Assembly (NCBI RefSeq): GCF_001039355.2
Contig: NW_019775817.1
Span: forward strand, 98,355-154,819
From: Lingula anatina
Taxonomy: Eukaryota; Brachiopoda; Lingulata; Lingulida; Lingulidae
DNA: 56,465 nucleotides
Direction: 5' to 3'
The position numbers were made by a program, and so were the translations under genes. Below the pieces are notes generated by a model that had not been told where the DNA came from, made no database searches, and was given only the letters and a program-made list of their open reading frames with translations. Each line of letters starts with the position of its first letter. Positions within the stretch are counted from its first letter, which is position 1. Below are positions 44,040-55,298 of this stretch, piece after piece.

Positions 44040-44362
44040 ATAATTTCTCTCAAAGTCATTTAGTTAATGATACATAAATGCATTATGTTGATTCATAAGG
44101 TCTATTTTGCAGAGAAAATGGAGGAAAAAATCCTTGTACTCTCTCTCTCTCTCTCTCTCTCATCTAGTCAATGATACATAATTGCGTAATGTTGATTCAG
44201 AAGATCTTTTTTGCAGAGTAAATGGAGGAAAAAAATCACACTTGTACAGTTTCTCTGTCTGTCTCTCTCTCATTTTGTTAGTGATACATGAATGCATAAT
44301 GTTGACTCAAGGTATTTTTTGCAGAGTAAATGGAGGAAAAAATTCTCTCTCTCTCTCGCTCT
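44040..44362. repeat. Three tandem units with GCAGAGTAAATGGAGG and CT tracts
   Basis: Each unit of about 90-120 bp has GATACATnAnTGCnTnATGTTGA, then TTTTGCAGAGnAAATGGAGG, then a (CT)n tract. They end about 55 bases before the start codon of the TfR-like gene. Confidence 0.8.
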
Positions 44363-44416
44363 CCTTAAGCAAAATCTTGGATCAAGACAATGCCCTCTTT
44401 ATTTAATTTCAGAATA

Positions 44417-45106
44417 ATGCCTGCATGGGATGGGGCATCAGACAAAGTGACTATAGACTACAGTCAGCTTAGCACAAAACAGGATGGAGAGGTGCCGAAA
44501 AAACCACAACGCACAGGTATCATGTCATGTGACATTGTATTAGACTCAGTATATATATAGAGGAATGTGAAATTCTATTTGGATTGACAGGTGCTCTTTT
44601 AATTAATATTTTCAGTGAGTCCTGTTAAATTGACATTATATGTCGCGGTATTAAATGTTATGTTGCACTGTCATTGTCATGGCACTTGAGGTCATGGTAC
44701 ATGTAGAATTAATAGAATCTTTACATTTTAAGGGAAGTCTTTATATTTTAAGGCAAAGTCACACCAGATTTAAAGCGCTAACATATGAAAAAAAAATTGC
44801 CCATACATAGACAATACAAGGGTTTTGTTAGACTTACACTGTACACATCTCGAATACACAGGCAAACGTTGACATACACTTGCCTATCCTGAGGGAGATA
44901 AAATGTTTTGAGGATGTTTAAAAGCAATTTCATTGCTGCTTGTGTCTTCATTTTAATACACTGAAAATGGTGATTTCACACCCTTACAGTTCTAAAATAG
45001 ATATTGCATATTATACTTACGTGTACCACTTATGTTAGGTGTGACAGCACCATTACACAGCAGTGAGAGTATAAAAAGCAGTTAATAAAGACGTCTTCAT
45101 TACTGA

Positions 45107-45147
<41 letters not shown>

Positions 45148-45900
45148 GTACTGTATTTCCCAACTGTTTTCCAGGTTGTCTTAGTAACAAGAAGGGGTGC
45201 GTGGTGCGGGTGCTGCTCCTGGTGGTCACTGTGTTCGTGGGGTTAATTCTGGGCTACGTCATCAGGCGCGAGGTGCACCCCAAAATTACCCAGAAGATCA
45301 TGCTACAAAATGGAGGAAATTGCACAACACAGGTTTGGTCAGGATGCTTTCTTTGAGTGAATGATGAATAAATTTATTTCAGGAAATTGAAGATTGTACA
45401 TACAAAGATCTTAGGATAACAAAAACAAGTTTTCTTGCTTATTTTTAAAGTGTTCCTATGTGTACAAGACTACTGTAGGCAAACGGTGATAAGTAATGAA
45501 TATAAAAATTAATACTAGTAAAGTCTAATAAGTCACTTTAAATACTTGATAAATAGAAATATTTTATACTACTGAAACATCTTCAGTCTGAATTTTTTTT
45601 GACATGTATAACTTTTATTCAAACTAAAAAGCTGGGATTTATCGGCATGTTTCTTGGGTCTGGGGTGAGATCCTCATTATGTTATTGCCACAGAATTAGC
45701 ATCTACTAAAAGACATTTTACTTGGAAATTAGAACTGTGTGTGTGTACCCAGTGACAGATCACGAGGATTTCACTGTTTTAATCTCTAGAACAATTTGTG
45801 TGCCAAATTTGATTACTAGTATTGTACCAAATGTTGTTGTACTGAAGAAAAAGTAACAAGAATTATGTGTATTCTCTTGAAGAACTGATTGTTTTCATAC

Positions 45901-45938
<38 letters not shown>

Positions 45939-48900
45939 TTCAGATAAAAGATTACAGCCCCTACACAAGTAAAAAACTACTAGGCTTCTTAGATGCTGAG
46001 AATATCAAAGAATTTGTTAAGTATGTATCTAACACTGTATTATCTATGGACACTTACATAACTGTAATAACTCATTGAATTTGACCAACACAAGTTATAA
46101 AATTCCCAAGAAAAATGTTTTGTTATTAATATTTAAACAATATTGACTGTTTTGATCATGTCGATGATAGCCAGCTTATCCCCTTGTGTGTTTGTGTGTG
46201 TGTGTGTGTGCGCGTGTGGGGGGGCGTTCAATTTTCATTCCAAGAGAGGGCGCCATCTACATTGGAAACTAGATCATGTGACTTGTTAAAAACATCCAGT
46301 ACAACCCAAAAAATTGCTCATAATTGTTTTGCACCAAACTTATCAAACCATATCTTTCTCAATCATTTAAGTGTGTGTGCATGTGCGTGTGTGTGTGTGT
46401 AAATGATTGAGAAAGATATGATTTGATAAGTTTGGTGCAATCCCATGGTACTGTTAAAATTTTAGGAAGTTTACCAGTACCCTAGATATGGCCGGCACCA
46501 AAGGCAGTCTGAAGAAAGCGGGGGATGTGAGAGGACAGTTCCGCAGCTGGCAGATGGACTACGTGTATAACGCCACATACAGAGTGAGACTGTCGTATCC
46601 TGGGATGTGAGTAGAGGTTTTCTGGTGGAGCCTGTTTCATGAAAACAAATCTGTGACTAAAACAATGTCTCTTTATCCTAATGCCCATTTGGGACACCAG
46701 CGACCAAGATTTACAGGCCCAAAGCAGAAATGGTGTACGGTGACTATACAAATTTTTATCGGCACAGGTTCAGTTTTTCAAGAATAAGGCATAGGGCCAG
46801 CGTTTTAAGTCCGAAAGTGTTTTTTTTTTTCTCTAGTGTAGAATGCTGAATTTAGCTGACAGTGTAAGGTTGACTTTGATATAGTGGTCTTATTATATAT
46901 TTTGCAAATTATTGGTCCAAAATTCAATTTACTTGGCGTACATGTGCCAAAACAGGCTATTGTCATAACTGAGAGCAGAAGTGAAAATCACCATTGAAAT
47001 AATCACACTTTCTGTCAACTTAGTGAAAATGACCAACCTTTTTTTTTTTTTTTTTTCAAATTTCAGCCAGCGGGAGCCCAGCGATCCATCAAACCTGGTG
47101 CAATTGATCAACTCTTCTTCTTCAGTAGTATACACCTGTAAGACGTCTTATAACACCCCAGTGTCTGACCACAGCAGTGGTAACCAAGACACCTCTCTCA
47201 CCTTAAACTACATCCCATATTCACCTGCAGGAACAGCACAGGTAAGGAAAAGTTTGCCTCACCTGGTGTGGGTTTTGTCTTGCATGGCCAGTGTTTTGCC
47301 TCATTTTTTTGAGGATTTTGGTGTTCCTTTTGGGCACACTTCTTCAGTTAGTGAAGATTTTGTCTCACCTACTGAGGATTTGCCTCACATTATGAGGATT
47401 CTTTTACCTCACTTTGTGAAAATTTTGCCTTCGTTGGTAAAGATCTTGTGAAAGTACCTTGTGAAGTCTGGTTTTCAATTTTGAAGTTGGACTAGGAAAA
47501 TATATGGCAAGAAGTGTGCCATTGTTGGCTTATTTCTCCATCTCTGTGTTTTTATCGACCCCCTAAAAGTAATATCAAAATCCACACAAACATCATTTTT
47601 CTTTTAGTATCTGTTATATTTAACCTCATTATGATTTTTTTGTATGAATGGGAAAAGACTGAAAAAATGAATTTAAAACACTGCATTGACTGTTATCTAG
47701 GAATCTGCAGAAACATTCCGCTGAAAATTAAGCCATATCTTACCCAAAACCATTTAGCTAGATTTATCAGATGGATTGAGAATTTTTTTTGCTTCTGTCT
47801 TATATGATCAGGGTGACCTTGTGTATGTCAATTATGGACGCCCGGAAGATTTTCAAGTTCTGGAAAGCAAAAATATAAGCCTGACAGGAAATATTTTATT
47901 GATTCGATACAAAGATGGCAGCCCATTTATTGACTGGAGAAAATTGGTAAGTTACTGCTCATAACTTAATTGAATTCAAATTACTTTATACAGATTTTGA
48001 TTAATTGATTATGATGGGAAAATAGTGGGTGAATTTCTAAAGGAAGGGTTGCCAGCACCATTTAGTAATAACAGTTAGTTTTTAGGAGTCACCAATTTCT
48101 GAAGTCATCTTTTTAAATTTTATTATGATACCCGAAGCCAACATCAACCCAAACTTTAATGTCTTCATATTCCTTTTGTTGAAGAACACAATCTCCACAA
48201 ATTTCAACTGCAAAGAAAATATATAACCCAAAAACTAGGATCATACATGAACAGATTTTTAAGAAACTGAAATTTCTTTAAATTTTAGCTTCTGAAAAAA
48301 TAAAAACTTTTCTCGTCTTTTTTCAGCATAATTCTTTACAGGGTAAGAAAGTGTCAGGAATTCTCTTCTTTGCGGATCCTCAAGATTTCAACTACGGGGG
48401 TCACAGTAAATTGTACCCTGACACTTGGTGGTTGCCTGGCAACGTGACCCAATTTAGAACGCTGTCTTTCACTGTTGGTGATTTAGATACTCCGTTTGAG
48501 CCTGCAAAAGGTAAGGTAAACTAACATTCATTGATTCAAATTTTAAAGCAAAACTGCAAGAATTTGATGTATTGAATTCTAGCATTATATTCAAGTATAG
48601 TAATTGTGAACTTATGCATGGAAACACTCAAAAGTATTTTCTGCATCTTTTGTATAGCTTAAAAACAAACTTGTGAAGAAGAGCAAAAACCTTATGATAA
48701 GAATAATGGTCAAAATCCCACAGAAGCTCTGAAAATATTTCCTCTTTCATCATTTGTAGATTATATGCTAGTACAAGAAGATAACAAAAAGAGCCCAACA
48801 GCATTTGACCAGGTGGCCGAATTTTACCCAGACATTCCACTCCAGCCAATCAACTATCAGGATGCTGACTATCTCCTGCGGTATGTTAGGTTTTAGAAAC

Positions 48901-51314
48901 GGTGAAGAAACTCATTTTGATAATGATTTCTATTTTTAGTGATTTAGTAATCTTTTTTCTCTTTATGAGATGGGGTAAATACAATATGTATTGTAAAAGC
49001 TAAAAATTTGACTTTAAAAGTTTTTTTTAATTAGTAATATTGTTCATTAGAATATTTGAGTCAACAGGAACTTGAGACAGAAGACATACATTTGTATTAT
49101 TATATTATATTCTCCCATTTAAAGGCAGCTAACAGAGGGGGTGCCCCCAGATGGATGGCGAGGAACTCTAGACACAAGTTATAATCTCTCCAAGCTAAAG
49201 AACAGCCAGTGAGTAGATACCTTTGAATATTGACTGGCTTCAGTCACGTTAACAACTGAACTAGTTTAGACTGCAGCCAGCAGCCAGCCAAATTGTTGAA
49301 GAAAGGGAGAAAAAGTAGGCTGGGGTTTTGATTTAATCTCGTCTTCTTCTTAGGTCAATTAGATCTCTATTTTTAAACTGAGTACAACTTGTATGAATAC
49401 AGCGGAAGTGAGAGTAAACTACAGAATAGTGATGGTGTGATTTTATTTATTTTGGAAAACATTAATTTCTAAATAATTCTTAATAATTTTTGTCCATTAT
49501 TCCAGGAAGCTAAACTTGACAACCTTCAATGAGGAAGTGGTGAAAATGATCAAGAATGTCCTTGGTGTCATTGTGGGGAGGGAAGAACCTGGTGTGTACC
49601 TCTCCGTATAGAGCCTCTGTTTGGAAACAAGCTTCAGGAAAACATGTTTGCAATCGAAATGGAACCATCTGTTGCTTTAATATCAATAATTTTCATAAAT
49701 TGTGATCACACAGAATTTCGACCTCTTTATTTCCTGATGTCATGTTTCGTCAGGAAAAAAATTAGAAACAATGTTTTGACCTGTGAACTGTTTTGGACCA
49801 TTGATTTACTTCGTTATCATTTTCAGATTTTAGACATTCTGCAAAAATTAACGATTTTGTTCAATTACTGACCAGTTGAAACCTTAGCTCTGCTGTCCTT
49901 AAGTTTGAACTGAGCGAAGAGTCATAGTAATGCTCTTCTGCTAGTTACTAAAATTAAGTTGACATGCCAAGGGATACATCAAATAAATCACTCGATCAGC
50001 CATAAAAGAGCTTTAAAACTGGACCTTCTTAAAATATTTGGTCTACTTATCTGGAAATATGAAACAATATCCCTTGGCATTTCTCTAAGTTATACTATTT
50101 GAAGCTATATGGTGGTATTTATTGAGTTTAGTGGCATAGTTGGGCTTTAAATGCATCTTTATGGGCCAGCGGGCTAAACAAGTTTTAAATCAAACTGTAC
50201 AGTCATGGTTCTTGTTGCTGCTACACCATACATTTTTCTGCACTCCATATCTCCCTGTAACATTAATTAAACAAAAAATATTGGTGTCTGAATTTCATTC
50301 CAGATCGCTACGTTATAATTGGCGCTCACCACGACTCGCTGGTGGAAGGTTCAATTACGCGGGGTTCAGGGCTGGGTATCGCCATGGAGCTGGCTCAAAA
50401 GTTCAGGGAACTCGCCCACAGTGGCTGGAAGCCGAGAAGGAGTCTTATTTTTGCCATTTGGGATGCAACGGAATTTGGCGCCATTGGGTCTACAGAATGG
50501 ATTGAGGTGAGGGGAAAGGAATTATGGAAGATTGCAGTGAATTATTTTTTATTCGTAGAAATAAAATACTCACATTTACAGTAAAATTTATTAGACTAGT
50601 TCATTTCAGTATTGTGCAAATTAGACATTGTAGCAAAGCGAAATGATCTAGAAATATGATTTTTTCTGGAAATGTCAGCAATTTATCGCCAATGTATCCT
50701 TTCTAATAATGTTTAGTGAATTATAATATTCAAGCCATTTTGGAGCTGTTAAAGTGAAGCTTTTTATGTGATAAAAGATATCCATGTTACTCTATCTGCA
50801 TTTTTAAATGCAGATAGAGTAACTTGGATATATTTAATAATAAAATAATTTAATAATAAGAGAATGACTCTAAAATAAAAAAGTTAAGTGTCATTGGTGA
50901 AATTAATTCATGAGAGTTTTGTCTTCTTTTTCTTCATGCAGGAATATAAATTAGAATTATCAACCAGTACAGTGGCCTACATTAATTTGGATGCTGTGAT
51001 AAGAGGCAAGTTAAATGTTATGATTTAAGTCTTTGAATGATTGTATGACAGATGGAAAAAATAGAGAAAAGAACTGCCTTTAAGTTTCTGAAAGTAGACC
51101 ACACAGTGATACTAAACTCAGTTTACTAAAGGGTTATTGTATATAAGAATATTGCACTTTTTTGTGTATGAAAAATCTATATTTTAATTATGTATGGCTT
51201 TAAAAAAATCCGAGTCATCCAGTCAAAATTAAAAAAAAAAATTTAGCTTGTTAAAATCTTTCTAATTTTTGAATGGTGCATTGAGATTTTATTGGATGTG
51301 CCATATTAAAATTA

Positions 51315-51350
<36 letters not shown>

Positions 51351-53741
51351 ATTATCTCCAGGCAATATATTCACTGCCACTGGTCATCCCCTGTTGACGG
51401 AGGTCCTCCATGCAGCCACTAGGGTGGTCCCCAGTCCAGACCATGATAAAACCAGTGTGTTTGACCAGTGGAGGAAGGACAGCAAGAAAATGGAGCCTGG
51501 GTGAGTTTTTTTTTTCTTTTGATTGTTATTATTTTTAATTCAACACAATGTGCCATTTTCTCTTCACATCTATCTAACCCTTTTTGGTCGCCAGATTTGT
51601 AATTATTATTATTATTATAATTTTTATTATTATTATTATTATAGTTACAATTGTTTTTATTTCCAGACTCCACCCCTACACAGCAAGTTCTGTGTTACTG
51701 TCTTGTACAGATTTGTTATGATTAATAATAATATAGTTACTATTGTTTTTATTTCCAGACTCTACCCCTACACGGCGAGTTCTGTGTTACTGTCTTGTAC
51801 TGACTGTACAGGGTTTGAGATGGGCGTAGGAGCTCCCTCGTTACAACTGGGTTATACATACCCACAGGTAGGTGGAGTGAGTTTGTGGCCATCTTATTAG
51901 TTTTCAATCTGTGGGGATTTTATTAGCATTTTAATATCTAGGTTTTTTTTTTTTTTTAGGACAAAGCATGTAAAAATTGCTCTTTCCCACAGCCTTTTTT
52001 ATTTTATTTTATTTTATTATTTTTTTAGTGCAAAGCATGGAAAATTGTCCTTCCCCATAGCCATATATGGAGCCTACGTGCTCGACATTATTAACTAAAT
52101 AACAGGAAACAAACTTGTAGAGAACTTGTGAGGGGCCTCTCAGAGTATACTGATACAGGTTGTATCTCAGAAGTATACTGCTCAGTGTGAAAAGAGTCTG
52201 AGATGTAGTTTATTTATCTTAAGTGCTGAGAACTGTTCTTTTTTACAGGAGATGAAGATCAAGAATTTCCCAGTCTTCCAAACATATTTAGACAGGTTTG
52301 AGTACCTCCATACTTTTATAGACAGAAACTTTACGCTCCACAAAGCCATTGCTGCAGTGACGGCTGATCTGGTTCTCCGTCTGGTTGATTCTGCTCTTCT
52401 TCCCTTTGATTTGACAGATTTTGTTGATGCCATGTGGACGGCGTATAACACTACAGTTCTTATGCACAAGGAGACATTGACAAAGGACTTAATGGAAGCC
52501 ATGAGTAAGTGAAAATGAAGTAGAATCAAGGCACAGTGAATCTATGGATGGATTTGCAATATCCGTCTACAGCTGACTAAAGTCAGCATTTTATTCTCCG
52601 AATGCCTAGTCCTCTTGATGCTTATATATATTTATACATATTTGGCCTTTTTAACCTGTGAAAGACAACTAAGAAAGTTGCTGGATTTTATAAGAAATTA
52701 CACAAAACCAGTAAAATTGAGGAGATGGAGAGGGTTGGTCTCCTTTTTAACATTTTAACATGCTCTCTTCCCTTCCTTGAATACAATTTATTGTCATCTT
52801 TTCTTTTTTTTTTTTTTCAGATCATTTTAACAAAGCCATAGGCGATCTCTCCAAAGCAGTGGCTCTGTTTCAAAAGCAAACTAAAAATATCACATCACTA
52901 AGGTAAGTGAACTGCTAATTGTGTAAACATTAGGCATTTATTATAGTCATCAAAAAAGTTCCTCCATGGATTTTGATGAAATTTATAATAAATAAATATA
53001 TATAATTTTTTAAAAAATAACATCTTTTCCGTGACTATGGTACATGATCAGCCTCTTGAATATCTTTAGTTAATTTGTATTTTTTTATTTGGTAAAAAAT
53101 CTTTTCCAATTTTTGTTTGCAGTTCGTTGGAACTGAGGCAAATGAACAACAAGCTGATGCAAGTGAGCAGGGCTTTGGCTGCACCAGAGATTTACTCTGC
53201 TGGTATGAACAGGAAAAAAACCTACATGTAAGAATAAAATACCTGACAATGTTCTTTGAAATCGTGTGGTTTGAGCATTAGACATTTCTTAGACACATAC
53301 TAGCTGCAGCAGAAGTCACAAATGATAGGGATGATTCGTTCTGAACACATAAAAAAGTGTTTAATACACAAACTGATTTCAAATATTTACCAAATATTTA
53401 TCTGTTGCATATATGAGTACTTACAAAAAAAAAAGCATTTCATTCATGTAATATTATATGATATGATATATTCTTAATACTTTAATTGTTTTAGGGGCAT
53501 GAATATCTTACCTGTAGCTATTGAAGAAAGTAATGGTGAACCAATATTTCTGAACCTTCACCTGCAGTTGTTGGAACTAGAGAGCAATTTGGGAACCAAC
53601 GGCCAGCCAAACAACACGGACGTCCTCAAGACGAGCTTCAAGAAGATGGCTGGCATTCACACTTGGAAAATCAAATCTCTTACCACTCTTTTTCACAATT
53701 CCGTCTGGCCCCACGAGCATGATATTGAGACAGATAGCTAA
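44417..53741 (+). CDS. Transferrin-receptor / glutamate carboxypeptidase II-like type II membrane protein
   Basis: Eighteen coding exons, plus strand: 44417-44516, 45175-45332, 45944-46020, 46466-46606, 47067-47241, 47812-47946, 48327-48510, 48760-48880, 49125-49208, 49506-49591, 50304-50506, 50942-51005, 51362-51500, 51759-51867, 52249-52504, 52821-52902, 53123-53227, 53495-53741. They sum to 2466 bases (821 aa plus stop). Phases agree at every junction; all introns are GT-AG except one GC-AG. Layout: cytoplasmic tail with YSQL at 15-18; membrane segment about 43-63; protease-associated-type domain from about 218 (LVYVNYGRPEDF); M28-like domain about 390-600; helical dimerisation domain about 640-800. 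Against human GCPII the metal/catalytic positions read H429 (H377), T439 (D387), T476 (E424), E477 (E425), D505 (D453) and Q603 (H553). Three of six are lost, so peptidase activity is not expected; a receptor or scaffold role is inferred. An acceptor just before the ATG implies an upstream non-coding exon. Confidence 0.93.
45110..45147. repeat. (ATT)n beside 3' splice site of exon 2
   Basis: About 12 ATT units ending 28 bases before the exon. Confidence 0.9.
45901..45938. repeat. (ATT)n beside 3' splice site of exon 3
   Basis: About 12 ATT units running directly into TTTTCAG. Confidence 0.9.
46329..46440. other. 40-bp near-perfect hairpin with TG-rich loop, intronic
   Basis: Arms 46329-46368 and 46401-46440 pair over 40 positions with one mismatch; the 32-nt loop is a TG repeat. 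It lies in the intron just upstream of exon 4 of the TfR-like gene. Confidence 0.9.
50778..50831. other. 26-bp near-perfect hairpin, intronic
   Basis: Arms 50778-50803 and 50806-50831 pair with one mismatch and a 2-base loop. It lies in the intron before exon 12. Confidence 0.88.
51006..51361 (+). other. GC-AG intron of the TfR-like gene
   Basis: The donor reads AGAG|GCAAGTTA and the acceptor ATCTCCAG|GCAATA. Only this junction keeps the frame and yields VIRGNIFTAT, which aligns with the family's conserved EGN block. Using the nearby GT (51010) would shift the frame. Confidence 0.85.
51313..51350. repeat. (ATT)n beside 3' splice site of exon 13
   Basis: ATT tract ending about 11 bases before the acceptor. 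Confidence 0.9.
51603..51642. repeat. (ATT)n beside decoy acceptor of exon 14
   Basis: ATT/TTA tract directly upstream of the duplicated splice site at 51666. Confidence 0.85.
51641..51711 (+). pseudogene. Duplicated 3' splice site and first part of exon 14 (decoy exon)
   Basis: 51641-51711 repeats 51733-51803 at a 92-base period, including TTTTTATTTCCAG and the first about 45 bases of the exon. Use of the decoy acceptor keeps the phase for about 17 codons and then meets TGA at about 51719. The duplicate has a few silent-looking or conservative changes (for example L-H-P against L-Y-P). Confidence 0.88.
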
Positions 53742-54492
53742 TGGCGGTTGTTCATCATAGAAATGAGATTTTGATTCTAATCTTGTGAGGGATACAGGAA
53801 TTATTGTCGTTGGTAAAAGTGATATAGATAGATATATATTTTTGGTTAGAACAAAGAAACACATTTGAAGATTTTTTTTACTTAATTTGTTTTTATTGAT
53901 TTATGATTATTATTTTTTATTAATGTGTTGGTTTGGGTGCATATTTGGACTATTTTGTATTTTTTATGTGCTAGGATATTGAATTATTTAGCCATCACTT
54001 TGATTTCAGAACTATTCCTTTTAGTTTTTTTCTTTTCGACAAATTTACTAAATGATTTTAAACTCCATGAATATGTAACTGTTCTGATCAAGTTGCAATT
54101 TTAAAATTCCTATTTTTTTCTGTGCAAAATTGGAAAGTTTTGAAGAACCAACAAGACAAGTGTTGGTTTCAAAAGCACAAGCAAGTGAAAATGCGTTCAA
54201 AAAACTGTATATTGTTTTTAAAGACAGACAGATGGAAGAGCTGGGCTACTGAAAATATAGTATAAAACAAGTGGAAGAATAATGAGGTTCACCCCAGTCA
54301 TGGAGCGTATTATCAGCAGGAATATGAATCTGTAGTTTTAGGTGAACTGATACAGCTGCAGTGATCCACTATGCACAAGAAAAAAGGATTTTATGCACAA
54401 TTATTAAAAGCTTCCAGTATGGGTGCTTGAAAAACACAGTATTTATTTGTGTAGGAAAGAAAGTTAAATGAACAGGTGAGATTTAATTGATT
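53742..54492 (+). other. Probable 3' UTR of the TfR-like gene
   Basis: AT-rich, no coding frame. A possible ATTAAA poly(A) signal is at about 54403; no AATAAA was noticed nearby. Confidence 0.4.
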
Positions 54493-54722
54493 TAGGGTGC
54501 TTTCCCAGAGATTTAGATTGATCTAAAGATTAAGATTTAGATCGACCTAACTCCCTGGGGGTTCACGCTAAATTGCAGTCAGCCGAGCGGGCACCATAGT
54601 TAATTACCCCCTTACAGCTTTTAGTAGGCGGGACAGACGCTTAAGCCGGTCAAGCTGACAGTAATCTAGTGAGACTCCCCACAGGGATAGATTGATCTAA
54701 AAATCTATGGAAATGGGGTGTA
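54493..54722. mobile_element. AGATCGATCTA MITE-like repeat, inverted copy
   Basis: Reverse-orientation member of the family at 37105, 39826 and 41190, with GGGTGCTTTCC and GGAAATGGGGTG as its ends and the same core. Confidence 0.75.
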
Positions 54723-55034
54723 AATATATGGTTTATATGGAGCAAAATGGAAGACGCACACATGCGATTACTCCCTATTGAAAACACAAAGAAGGGATCA
54801 AAATATTGGAAAGTTCAGTGTGTTGATATAATTTCTGAATATATATATGAACAGCATTTGAAATATTACTGCACAAGGAGCTAACACAAAGTATTTTTAT
54901 ATGTATGATAGGAAAAAAGGATCTGTATTTTATAACAGGAAAAGAAAAGGAAAACTACATTTCACGATATAAGACAATACAGAAATGTAAATCTATTGAC
55001 TGGTGGTGATAAAGGTATTTTAGTTCACATTTAG

Positions 55035-55200
55035 AACAGCGGACTAACAGATCTGTGGATCAAATGTGGCCGACCCACTTGGATGCTTATTGCATAATCC
55101 TTATGGGGAATCTGTTCAGAGTCCAATTGGAAATTAAGCAGCAAGCTTTCAAGTGGGTTGCCAAATTTGATCCGCTGATCTGTTACTCCGCTGATCTGAA
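55035..55200. mobile_element. MITE-like inverted repeat, arms about 43 bp
   Basis: Left arm about 55037-55080 (AGCGGACTAACAGATC ... ACCCACTTG) pairs with the right arm about 55150-55193, with about six mismatches. The core of about 70 bp is unique. Target duplication was not determined. Confidence 0.7.
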
Positions 55201-55262
55201 TGCGATCATATTGGTTCCTGCTTAAAGGGGGTAAAATAAGTTAATAGCTTCTTAAGAGACTG

Positions 55263-55298
<36 letters not shown>

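Larger units (their letters stand above)
40364..44416. other. Repeat-rich intergenic region / 5' region of TfR-like gene
   Basis: No supported coding exon. It contains an AGATCGATCTA repeat copy (41190-41390), a (GA)n tract (41405-41430), a 15-bp hairpin (41454-41490), a degenerate tandem repeat (41770-42340) and three tandem CT-rich units (44040-44362). An upstream untranslated exon of the next gene may lie here, because its first coding exon is preceded by a splice acceptor. Confidence 0.55.

Noticed and set aside
49644-49871. 75-residue frame inside the TfR-like gene
   Set aside because: It lies entirely in the intron between exons 10 and 11, and the exon phases join without it.
44417-53741. 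Active glutamate carboxypeptidase
   Set aside because: Three of six metal/catalytic positions are substituted, including the bridging Asp and the catalytic Glu.
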